Shown piece after piece: positions 26,880 through 34,941 of a stretch of DNA of 64,000 nucleotides. Position 1 is the stretch's first letter, and every line of letters begins with the position of its first letter. Origin of the DNA: Streptomyces sp. CB02959 (lineage in GTDB: Bacteria; Actinomycetota; Actinomycetes; Streptomycetales; Streptomycetaceae). The DNA lies in NCBI RefSeq assembly GCF_002803155.1, contig NZ_NNBP01000017.1, forward strand, positions 124,001 to 188,000, given 5' to 3'. A program made the translations under genes and the position numbers. The notes beneath the pieces are model-generated. The model did not search any database and was not told where the DNA came from. It was given only the letters and a program-made list of their open reading frames with translations.

Positions 26880-27353
26880 ATGCCGTCGGTGGTCCGGAGG
26901 CGGGTCGATGCTGATCTCGGTGCCTGTGCGGCGGTCCTCGCCGAGGTGCATGCGCACAGCGGCTACCCCCACCACTGGCCCGAGGAACCGGTGCGGTGGC
27001 TCACTCCTGACGGATTGACCGCTGCCTGGGTGGCGGAGGCGGGCGGGGTGGTGCTCGGCCATGCCGCGCTGTGCGGGCGTGAGGTCAGCCGCCTCTACGT
27101 CTCGCCCGGCGCACGCGGCCTCGGCCTCGGCGCGCGGTTGCTGGCCGCTGTCGAGGCGGAGGCGGCGGCCCGCGGGGTGCGGCTCGTCCTGGAGGTGAAG
27201 ACCTCCGACGTCTCGGCCGTCGCGTTGTACGAGCGCCGGGGCTGGGCGCGGCGCGGCACCGAGCGGCAGGAGTGGGGCGTGTCCGGTGCGACGGAAGAGG
27301 TGATGGTGCACCGGTACGAGGCGCCGGTGGGCGGCCGCGAGGCGGGCGCGTAG
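26880..27353 (+). CDS. GNAT family N-acetyltransferase
   Basis: 157-aa acetyltransferase. It has VVRRRVDADLGACAAVLAEV, the acetyl-CoA pyrophosphate loop VSPGARGLGLGARLLAAVE, and LYERRGWARRG at the end. ATG 26880 removes a Gly/Ala/Arg-rich low-complexity extension present in the longer frame from 26799; a GGAGGGG lies about 14 nt upstream. Substrate unknown. Confidence 0.8.
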   Translation: MPSVVRRRVDADLGACAAVLAEVHAHSGYPHHWPEEPVRWLTPDGLTAAWVAEAGGVVLGHAALCGREVSRLYVSPGARGLGLGARLLAAVEAEAAARGVRLVLEVKTSDVSAVALYERRGWARRGTERQEWGVSGATEEVMVHRYEAPVGGREAGA

Positions 27354-27695
27354 GCGGAGGAGGAAGGACGGGGGACGGGGGGCCTACCGGCGGCACGTAC
27401 CGCCGTACCGCCGTACCGCCGTACCGCCGTGCCCCGTGCCCCGTGCCGCGACATGCGCTGCCGCGCGTGGCGCGATGGGTGACGCGGCGCCTGCTGGGCG
27501 CGTACTGGCGGGCGAGGCGATGCTCCATCTGGCGGTGGTCGGCCTCGTTTGGCCGTAGCCGTCCGTCCGCCCCAGTGGTCGTCCTCCGCTGACGTGTCGT
27601 CCCCGGTCGCCACCTTGTGATCTGCGAAGGTGGTCGGGGCCGTTCATCATGTGATGGGCCCACGATCGACCGGCCGCCGTGGAGTGGAGGTACGG
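27354..27695. other. intergenic region with CGTACCGC repeats
   Basis: 342 bp. 27396-27447 contains four perfect CGTACCGC octamers followed by CGTGCCC heptamers. A GGAGG at the right end serves the next gene. No gene is supported. Confidence 0.55.
27396..27447. repeat. CGTACCGC / CGTGCCC microsatellite
   Basis: Four identical 8-bp units (27396-27427), then two to three 7-bp variants, immediately downstream of the GNAT stop. Confidence 0.85.
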
Positions 27696-28964
27696 ATGCA
27701 GCGGACCGCACCGGATCCGCAGCGGGAGCCGGACCCGGCCCCGCCGGCGGGCCTGCCGGTCCTCCCGGAACTCGCCGCGCACCTCTCCGCCGCCGCCGGT
27801 CGCACCGCCCTCGAACCCCCCGGCGGCTCCGAGCCGCTGCGCACCGCCGCCTGCGGCTACTGGGAGCGGCGCGGCCTGTTCACCCCCGCCGACCGGGTGC
27901 TCGCCGCCCCCGGGGCGGCGGTCCTGCTCCTCGCCCTGTACGCCGCGGCCGATGGTGCGGTGCTGCTGCCGCGGCCGTGTGCCGAGTGGTACGCGCCGCC
28001 CGCCCGGCTGCTCGGCCGGTCGGTCCACCTGATGCCGGTGCCGGCCGAATCGGGCGGGCTGCCGGACCCGTTCGCGCTGCTGGAGACCGTACGACGGGCG
28101 CGGATGCACGGCGAAACCCCGCGCGTCCTGGTGCTCTCCGTCGCCGACGACCCGACCGGCACCTGCCCGCCGCCGGAGCAACTGCACGAGGTGTGCGAGG
28201 CGGCGGCCGAGGAGGGGCTGTGGGTCATCAGTGACGAGTCGCGGCGGGATCTGCTGCATGACCCGCACGACACCGTGGTGCTCAGCCCCGCCGAGATGCT
28301 GCCCGGTGAGGTCGTGGTGCTGACCGATCTGCGGGCCGCGCTGCTGCCCGTCTCCTGGACCGTTGCGCTGGCCCGTTTTCCGGGCACCCGCCGGGGCGCC
28401 GTCCTACGGGACGCGGTGTTGCAGACGCTCGCCCGGTTGGACACCCCGCTCCCCGGGCCGCTGGCCTGTGCGGTCACCCATGCGCTCGGGGAACCCGACG
28501 CCGTACGGGAGCGGACCGCAGCCGTCGCCCGGGTGTACGGGGCGCTCGCGGGGGCGCTGTACCGCACGCTCACCGGGGCCGGTGCGCTCTGCCGCCCGCC
28601 GCATGCGGGCAGCCACGTCTACGCCGACCTCGAACCGTTGCGGCGGCCGCTCGGTGCTCAGGGGATCGCCGGATCGGCCGCGCTGGAAAGGGAGTTGGCG
28701 CAGTGGGCGGCCCGCGGTGGGCATCGTTTCGAGGACGACCCGGACGCCCTGCGGGTGCGGCTGGGGGCGGCCGCCCTGCTCGGCGCCGACATGGAATTGC
28801 GGCAGCGGGTGCTGGACGCGGCGGACCCCCTGGTACTGCCGCATGTGCGGATGGGGTTGCGGAATCTGGAGCGGACGCTGGTCGAACTGGGCGGGCCGCT
28901 TCCGGACGGGCGGCGGTTCGCCGAGGGGCGGGGGCCGAGCGCGGAGGGGGGCGAGGACAGCTGA
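27696..28964 (+). CDS. aminotransferase-like (PLP fold I) protein lacking the catalytic lysine
   Basis: 422-aa protein with class I/II aminotransferase architecture: VLAAPGAAVLLLALYAAA (cofactor loop), VADDPTGTCPP (NPTG-type loop), LWVISDESRRDL (the Asp-Glu pair) and a small C-terminal domain. Where fold-I enzymes have SxSK, the sequence reads VVVLTDLRAALLP, so the Schiff-base Lys appears to be Arg. It may therefore be a regulatory or non-catalytic homologue. ATG 27696 follows GGAGG closely; the longer frame from 27630 lacks one. Confidence 0.75.
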   Translation: MQRTAPDPQREPDPAPPAGLPVLPELAAHLSAAAGRTALEPPGGSEPLRTAACGYWERRGLFTPADRVLAAPGAAVLLLALYAAADGAVLLPRPCAEWYAPPARLLGRSVHLMPVPAESGGLPDPFALLETVRRARMHGETPRVLVLSVADDPTGTCPPPEQLHEVCEAAAEEGLWVISDESRRDLLHDPHDTVVLSPAEMLPGEVVVLTDLRAALLPVSWTVALARFPGTRRGAVLRDAVLQTLARLDTPLPGPLACAVTHALGEPDAVRERTAAVARVYGALAGALYRTLTGAGALCRPPHAGSHVYADLEPLRRPLGAQGIAGSAALERELAQWAARGGHRFEDDPDALRVRLGAAALLGADMELRQRVLDAADPLVLPHVRMGLRNLERTLVELGGPLPDGRRFAEGRGPSAEGGEDS

Positions 28965-29241
28965 TCTGCCGGGCGCGGCGGTGTCCGGGGCGGCGGCGCG
29001 GCGCCGTTGCGGCCCCGGTGCGGCTCCGGTTCCCCGGCGGCCTGTTGCCCGCCCGTGCCGCAGCCGCCTTGTCCGCCCGAGCCCCCGTCTTCATTTCTGT
29101 TTCCACCTCCGCATCTACCTCTACTTCCACCTCCGCCTCTGCTTCCGTCTCTGCCGCCGTCCCGGTCGTCGTGTTCCCGCCGCAGCTCACCCGCCCGCCT
29201 CGTGACTCCGGTTCCGCCCGGCCATCGAATGGAGCCCCTGG

Positions 29242-30627
29242 ATGACCGAACAGACCGAGCGCTCTCCCGCCGGGCGCTCCCTGGACGAGCCCGCCCGTGC
29301 CGAGCAGCGTGCGGGCGCCGACGACCTTCACGACGACCTTCACGACGGCACCCGCCCGGCCGTCGACCGGCACGGAGTTGAGCGCCACGCCGACGTCCCG
29401 CATGCCGACGTCCCGCATGTCGATGTTCCACATGCCGACGTCCCCCACGCCGATGTCCCGCAGGCTGCCGACCGGCCCGCCGCTGATCTCAGCGGTGGCG
29501 ACCGCGGACTCAACGCCCCGCCCGCCGACGACCGTAGCGTCGTCGCCGGTGACCGTAACGCTGTTACAGAAGGCATCGGCGCCGGAGAGGCCGCCGGTGC
29601 GGCCGGGCACACCGTCACCGCGGCGCTTCCGGACACCGCGCCGCCGCTCGCCGAGCCGCGCCCCCTGGGGGAGCCCCGCACCTGGCCCCGGGACTTCACC
29701 GACCGGCTGACCGCGCCGCTGCCCGGTGTCCGTGCACTGGCCCGGATTGCGCGCGAGGGCAAGCTCCGCCCGTCACCCGAGTCGCTCCGGCAGATCCAGC
29801 AACTCCCCTTCGAGCCCGGCCCGATGCCGGACGTCGGGTCCGCGACCATCGCGCTGACCTGGGCCGGGCACGCCAGTTGGGTCATCCGGATCGGTGGGCT
29901 GACCGTCCTCACCGATCCGGTCTGGTCCCGGAAGATCCTCGGTACGCCCGCCCGGGTCACCCCTGTAGGGGTCCGCTGGGAGGACCTGCCGCCGATCGAC
30001 GCCGTCGTCATCAGCCACAACCACTACGACCACCTGGACGCGCCGACGCTGAAGCGTCTGCCGCGCGACGTCCCGTTGCTGCTCCCCGCGGGGCTGGCGG
30101 ACTGGGCCCGACGGCGTGGCTTCACCCGCATCACCGACCTGGACTGGTGGGAGGCGGTGGAACTGCCCGGCCCCGAGGGCCCGCTGCGGATCGACTTCGT
30201 GCCCGCGCACCACTGGAGCAAGCGGACGCTGACCGACACCTGCCGCTCCCTCTGGGGCGGCTGGGTGCTCACCGCCCCCGACGGACGGCGGATCCACTTC
30301 GCGGGGGACACCGGTTACGGCCACTGGTTCGAGGAGATCGGCCGCCGCTACCGGGGCATCGATCTGGCGCTGCTGCCCATCGGGGCGTACGACCCGCGGT
30401 GGATGCTGCGGCCGGTGCACACCGACCCGGAGGAGGCCGTACGGGCCTGCCAGGACCTGGGCGCGCGGTTCCTGGCGCCGATGCACTGGTCGACGTTCCT
30501 GCTCTCCGCCGAACCGCCGCTGGAGCCGCTGCACCGCATCCGGGCCGCCTGGGCGGCGACCGGCCGCCCGCGGTCGGACCTGTGGGACCTCCCGGTGGGG
30601 GCGTCGCGGGTATTGGAGGAGCGCTGA
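29242..30627 (+). CDS. MBL-fold metallohydrolase (NAPE-PLD-like)
   Basis: 461-aa protein. Residues 150-461 are a metallo-beta-lactamase-fold domain: LTWAGHASWVIRIGGLTVLTD, the zinc motif SHNHYDHLD, VPAHHWSKR, FAGDTGYGH and MHWSTF, as in NAPE-PLD/UlaG-type hydrolases. The N-terminal 140 residues are low complexity and contain five HADVP pentapeptides coded by a 15-bp minisatellite (29386-29460). The true start may be further downstream, but ATG 29242 has no better in-frame rival before the repeat. Confidence 0.85.
   Translation: MTEQTERSPAGRSLDEPARAEQRAGADDLHDDLHDGTRPAVDRHGVERHADVPHADVPHVDVPHADVPHADVPQAADRPAADLSGGDRGLNAPPADDRSVVAGDRNAVTEGIGAGEAAGAAGHTVTAALPDTAPPLAEPRPLGEPRTWPRDFTDRLTAPLPGVRALARIAREGKLRPSPESLRQIQQLPFEPGPMPDVGSATIALTWAGHASWVIRIGGLTVLTDPVWSRKILGTPARVTPVGVRWEDLPPIDAVVISHNHYDHLDAPTLKRLPRDVPLLLPAGLADWARRRGFTRITDLDWWEAVELPGPEGPLRIDFVPAHHWSKRTLTDTCRSLWGGWVLTAPDGRRIHFAGDTGYGHWFEEIGRRYRGIDLALLPIGAYDPRWMLRPVHTDPEEAVRACQDLGARFLAPMHWSTFLLSAEPPLEPLHRIRAAWAATGRPRSDLWDLPVGASRVLEER
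29386..29460 (+). repeat. 15-bp minisatellite coding HADVP
   Basis: Five tandem copies of CAYGCCGACGTCCCG-like units in frame inside the MBL gene. Confidence 0.85.
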
Positions 30628-30744
30628 GGGCCGGCGCGTTCAGCTCGCGGCGGCCCCGGCGAGGCGGCGGCTCGGCTGCCACCCCCGCCCCGCCCGGCGC
30701 CACCCCACCCCACCCCGCCTCGCGCCACCCCACCCCGCCTCGCG

Positions 30745-31515
30745 TCAGCCGTCCCCTTCCGCCGTCCGGCCCTCGCCGTCCGCCGGGGTCGGGCGGAGGC
30801 GGCGCCAGGCGGCCGGTGCGGCGCCGAACAGCACCGTGAGGCCGATCGCGGCGGCCACCCCCTGCCAGGGTTCGCGAAAGAGGGAGCCGCCCAGCAGGCC
30901 GATCAGCTGGTACGTCGCCGCCCAGGCCAGGCAGGCCGGGAGGTCGCCGCGGGCGAAGCGCCGGGGCGGCATCGCGGCGAGCAGACAGGCCAGCATGATC
31001 GGGATCCGGCCGGCCGGGACCAGGCGGGAGAGCACCAGTACCAGCACCCCGTGCTCCCGCAACCGGTGCTGTGCCTGCGCCAGGCGTTCCGGTGCGGCGC
31101 GGGCGCGCAGCCGGGCCAGCCAGCGCGAACCGTTGCGGGAGCGGACGCCGCGCCGCCCGAGCCAGTACAGGCCCAGGTCCCCGAGGAACGCGGCGCACGA
31201 CGCGACCACGAAGACGTACAGCAGGGCCAACGGCGAGCTGTGGTGGAAGGCGACCGCCGCGGCCGAGCTGACCACCGCGCCGGTGGGGACGACGGGCACC
31301 AGCGAACCCAGCACCACCAGGAGGAACAGCGACGGGTAGCCCACCGCCTGCTGGGTCGCTTCCGGCGGGACGTGGGTGAGCACCTGGTGGAGGTCGTCAG
31401 CGAGCGTCCTGCCGGTCGGTGTCGTGCGGGTCAGTACGGTCCCGGTCAGTGTCGTCCCGGTCAGTGTCGTGCCGGTCAGCGCCGCGGCGGCCAGTGCGCT
31501 TCCGGTGGGCGTCAT
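30745..31515 (-). CDS. DedA-family membrane protein
   Basis: 256-aa multi-pass protein with the DedA/VTT signature: PSLFLLVVLGSLVPVVPTGAV, a re-entrant GDLGLYWLGRRGVR, and FSRLVPAGRIPIML-type SRLVPAGR. DedA proteins are implicated in phospholipid (undecaprenyl-phosphate or PE) flipping. The first 40 residues are a Thr/Leu/Gly repeat (LTGTT) encoded by a 15-bp minisatellite. ATG 31515 overlaps the upstream MBL stop by 4 nt, so the two are co-translated. Confidence 0.88.
   Translation of the reverse strand: MTPTGSALAAAALTGTTLTGTTLTGTVLTRTTPTGRTLADDLHQVLTHVPPEATQQAVGYPSLFLLVVLGSLVPVVPTGAVVSSAAAVAFHHSSPLALLYVFVVASCAAFLGDLGLYWLGRRGVRSRNGSRWLARLRARAAPERLAQAQHRLREHGVLVLVLSRLVPAGRIPIMLACLLAAMPPRRFARGDLPACLAWAATYQLIGLLGGSLFREPWQGVAAAIGLTVLFGAAPAAWRRLRPTPADGEGRTAEGDG
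31412..31486 (-). repeat. 15-bp minisatellite coding LTGTT
   Basis: Five tandem 15-bp units (CCGGTCAGTGTCGTS on the plus strand) within the DedA N-terminus. Confidence 0.85.
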
Positions 31516-32387
31516 CGGGTGGTCCTCGGACGCACCGACTCGCCGTGCCCGAGCCGGTGCACCGTGACCTCCGGCGCGACCAGCCCGGCCTGCCGCTCGA
31601 ACTCCTGGCCCGGCGCGTGGAACTCGTGCGGCCGTACGGCGTCCAGCCCGATCGGCCAGTACGTGCCGTAGTGCACCGGCACCGCGCTGCACGGTGCCAG
31701 CCGGGCGGCGGCCACCGCGGCCCGCCGGGCGTCCAGATGGCCGTGGCCGAGGAAGGGGCCCCAGCCGCCCACCGGCAGCAGCGCCACCTCGCACGGCCCG
31801 ACCTCGTCCGGGAGTTCCGGGAACAGCCCGGTGTCGCCGGCGAAGTAGGTGCGGGCCGTGCCGTGGATGACGTAGCCGAGGGCGGGGACGCGGTGCGGCC
31901 CGTAGGGGAGCCGTCGGCCGTCGTGCTCGGCGCGCACCGCGCGGATGGTCAGGGCGCGGGGGGCGGTCGTGCCCTCGGGGCCCGTGGCGGTGGTGCTCGG
32001 ACTCGCGACGCCGGTCGTCGGCCCCGCGGTCGGGGACTTCGGGGCCGGGCCGACGGCGCATTCCTCGCCCGGCCGCAGTTCGATGACCGGCAGGCCCCTG
32101 GCCGCCGCCACCCGACGCAGTCCCGGTACGACGGCCGGCGCACCGCACGGCACGATCAGCCGGGTGCCGGGGGCGAGCCGGGCCAGGGAGGCCGGGTGCA
32201 GATGGTCGGCGTGCAGGTGGGAGATGAGGACGGCGTCGGCGCGGGCCGCCTCGGGCGGCGGTAGTGCGCCCCGCCGGCGCCGCAGATGGGCGAGCCGGGC
32301 CACGAACAGCGGGTCGGTCAGCACCCGTACGCCGGAGTCCTCGACCGTCGCCGTGGCATGTCCCCACCAGGTGACCTCCACCGACAC
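31512..32387 (-). CDS. MBL-fold metallohydrolase
   Basis: 291-aa zinc hydrolase of the UlaG/L-ascorbate-lactonase-like type. Motifs are VTWWGHATATVEDSG, LISHLHADHLH, FAGDTGLFPEL and PVHYGTYWP. A Pro/Thr/Gly-rich insertion (about residues 112-145) is unusual for the family. GTG 32387 is the start. It forms a tightly coupled operon with the DedA gene, perhaps linking lipid metabolism or transport; that link is inferred from the overlap only. Confidence 0.88.
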   Translation of the reverse strand: MSVEVTWWGHATATVEDSGVRVLTDPLFVARLAHLRRRRGALPPPEAARADAVLISHLHADHLHPASLARLAPGTRLIVPCGAPAVVPGLRRVAAARGLPVIELRPGEECAVGPAPKSPTAGPTTGVASPSTTATGPEGTTAPRALTIRAVRAEHDGRRLPYGPHRVPALGYVIHGTARTYFAGDTGLFPELPDEVGPCEVALLPVGGWGPFLGHGHLDARRAAVAAARLAPCSAVPVHYGTYWPIGLDAVRPHEFHAPGQEFERQAGLVAPEVTVHRLGHGESVRPRTTR

Positions 32388-32689
32388 GCTCCGTCCACCT
32401 CCCGGTCGACTCCACCGGCCCTCGCCGACCCCACCGATCCTCCCTCATCGCCCGGGAAACGGGTGCGGTGCCACCACCGGCTCGCCGTCCCCGGCCGGTA
32501 CCGCCCTCCGGACTCCCCTCGGGAACGCCCGCACCCCGCCGTCGGCTTCATGACGCCCGCCCCTTTTGATTCACTCATCACGTTTGTGACACCCAGTCGC
32601 TTTATGACACCCGGCAGCTTTGATGACACCCTTGGCCGGAATGCCCGCCCGGCCGGTGCGGTGGGCCCGAGCGTGGAGGACGGGACGGC
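32388..32689. other. 302-bp intergenic region with phased TGACACCC repeats
   Basis: Between divergent genes. TGACGCCC at 32551-32558 and TGACACCC at 32587-32594, 32605-32612 and 32624-32631 are spaced in multiples of about 18 bp, with T-rich lead-ins. This is likely the promoter region for the gene at 32690. Confidence 0.6.
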
Positions 32690-34816
32690 GTGCGGACCGC
32701 GCGGTGGAAGGCCCTCGGCGGCGCCCTCCTGAGGGTGCTGGCCGTCTGGGCGGTCTCCAGCCTGACCCTGCTGGCCCTGACCGCGGTGCTGCCCGACTTC
32801 CGGCTCCAGGCCGCCGGCGGCGAGAGCCTCACCCGCACCGCGCTCACCGCGGCGCTGGCCGCCGGCGCGTTCGGCCTGCTCAGTGCCCTGGTGTGGCCGC
32901 TGCTGGTGCGTGCGCTGCTGCTGGTGCCGGCGTTGGTGCTCGGGTTGCTGGTGTTCTTCCTCAACGGTTCGCTGCTGCTGGTCGCGCTGGATCTGGTCCC
33001 GGCGGGGCGCGGGCAGACCACTCCGGAGACCGCGGTGATCGTCGCGGCCGTGATGTCCGCGGCGTCCTCGGCGACCTCCACCTTCCTGGCGGTGCGCAAC
33101 GACGAGGCGTACCGGCGCCGGCTGGTCCGACTGGCCGGCCGGCGGGGGAGGCGGGCCGGTGCGGGCCGCGGGCCGGCCACGCCCGGGACGGTCTTCCTCC
33201 AGCTCGACGGCGTCGGCCATGACGTGCTGCGGGAGGCGACCCGCGGCGAGCGGCCGCTGATGCCGACCCTCGCCCGCTGGATCGACGCCGGGCACCGGCT
33301 CACCCCGTGGCACACCGACTGGTCCAGCCAGACCGGCGCCAGCCAACTCGCCATCCTGCACGGCAGCAACGAGGACCTGCCCGCCTTCCGCTGGTACGAG
33401 AAGGAGACCGGCGACCTCATCGTCAGCAACCGGCCCAGCAGCGCCGCCGAACTCCAGCGCCGGGCCGTCGCCCGCACCGGCGACGAGGGACTGCTCGCCG
33501 ACGACGGCGCCAGCCGCGGCAACCTCTTCAGCGGCGGCGCCGACCAGGTCGCCCTGGTGATGTCGGTGGCCGCCCGGCGCGGCCGGTCCAACCGCTCCCG
33601 GGCCGGCTACTTCGCGTACTTCTCCGACCCGGCCAACGCCACCCGGACCGCGGTCTCGTTCGTCGCCGAGGTCCTCCGGGAGATCGGCCAGGCGCTGCGC
33701 AGCCGCTGCCGCCGGGAGCGCCCGCGGGTCAAGCGCGGCGGCCTCTACCCCGTGATCCGGGCCTTCGCGACCGTCGTCGAGCGCGACGTGGTGGTGGCGG
33801 CCGTCGTCGGCGACATGCTGGCCGGCCGCATGGCGGTCTACGCCGACCTGGTCGCCTACGACGAGGTGGCCCACCACTCGGGGCCCACGCACCGCGACAC
33901 CCACCAGGTGCTGCGCCGACTCGACCGGTGCATCGCGCTGATCGCCGAGGCGGCCCGGTACGCGCCCCGGCCGTACCGCATCGTGCTGCTCTCCGACCAC
34001 GGCCAGAGCCCCGGCGCGACCTTCCGGGACCGCTACGGGCTGAGCCTGGGGGACCTGGTCCGGGCCGGCTGCGGGCTGCCGGTCCGCCGGCGGGCCGGGC
34101 GTACTCCCAGCGGCGCCGAGGCCCGGGAGGCCGCGCGGGCGGCGCTGGGTCGGCCCGAGGGCGCGGCGGACGGGGACGGGCGCGGCGCGCACCCGGTCGT
34201 CCTGGCCTCCGGCAACCTCGGCCTGGTGTCCTTCCCGGACGTCCCCGGCCGGATCACCCGCGAGGAGCTGGACCGCCGCCACCCGGCGCTGCTCGGCACG
34301 CTCGCCGGCCACCCGGGCGTCGGCTTCGTCCTCGTCCGGTCGGCCGTGCACGGCGCGGTGGCGCTGGGCCCGGACGGCGGTGAGCACCACCTCGACACCG
34401 GGCGGGTCGTCGGCGCCGATCCGATGGCGCCCTTCGGGCCCGGTGCGGTCGACGCGGTCCGCCGCACCGACCGGTTCCCGCACGTCGCCGACCTCATGGT
34501 CAACTCCGCCTGCGATCCGGCGACCGGCGCGGTGCACGCCTTCGAGGAGCAGATCGGCTCGCACGGCGGACTGGGCGGTCCGCAGAGCCGGCCGTTCCTC
34601 CTCTGGCCGGCGGAGCTGACCGAGCCGGTCCCCGACGGGGCGCCGCTGACCGGCGCCGAGCAGGTCCACCAGGTGCTGCGGCGCTGGCTGCGGGAGGCCG
34701 ACGGCCCGCAACTCCCCGTCGGCGCCGCGGCGGGGGAGCCGCACCGGCTGTCCGACCCGGAGCCGAACGGCGCGCGGCGCGACGCCGGACCGCCCGAAGG
34801 CGCCTGCGCGCCGTAG
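32690..34816 (+). CDS. membrane-anchored alkaline-phosphatase-superfamily protein
   Basis: 708-aa protein. The first 150 residues carry three or four membrane helices (LLRVLAVWAVSSLTLLALTA, LLLVPALVLGLLVFFLNG) of the type annotated as phage holin family. Residues 165-680 form an alkaline-phosphatase/phosphodiesterase-like domain with probable metal ligands in LQLDGVGHDV, SSQTGASQ (Thr/Ser nucleophile), VAYDEVAHHSG, LLSDHGQSPG and GSHGGLGG. The tail is disordered. GTG 32690 follows GTGGAGG at some distance. It may hydrolyse phosphodiesters or modify envelope polymers; topology decides whether outside or inside. Confidence 0.78.
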   Translation: MRTARWKALGGALLRVLAVWAVSSLTLLALTAVLPDFRLQAAGGESLTRTALTAALAAGAFGLLSALVWPLLVRALLLVPALVLGLLVFFLNGSLLLVALDLVPAGRGQTTPETAVIVAAVMSAASSATSTFLAVRNDEAYRRRLVRLAGRRGRRAGAGRGPATPGTVFLQLDGVGHDVLREATRGERPLMPTLARWIDAGHRLTPWHTDWSSQTGASQLAILHGSNEDLPAFRWYEKETGDLIVSNRPSSAAELQRRAVARTGDEGLLADDGASRGNLFSGGADQVALVMSVAARRGRSNRSRAGYFAYFSDPANATRTAVSFVAEVLREIGQALRSRCRRERPRVKRGGLYPVIRAFATVVERDVVVAAVVGDMLAGRMAVYADLVAYDEVAHHSGPTHRDTHQVLRRLDRCIALIAEAARYAPRPYRIVLLSDHGQSPGATFRDRYGLSLGDLVRAGCGLPVRRRAGRTPSGAEAREAARAALGRPEGAADGDGRGAHPVVLASGNLGLVSFPDVPGRITREELDRRHPALLGTLAGHPGVGFVLVRSAVHGAVALGPDGGEHHLDTGRVVGADPMAPFGPGAVDAVRRTDRFPHVADLMVNSACDPATGAVHAFEEQIGSHGGLGGPQSRPFLLWPAELTEPVPDGAPLTGAEQVHQVLRRWLREADGPQLPVGAAAGEPHRLSDPEPNGARRDAGPPEGACAP

Positions 34817-34941
34817 CGACGTCCCACGGACCGCGTCGCGCACGCTGCGCACCTCGTCCCCGCGCGGCTGAAAGTGAGCAGTGGGGAGACGGCGGACCTG
34901 CGGATACGGCACGATGGCCGGGCGTTCTGTAGGTCGTTGCG

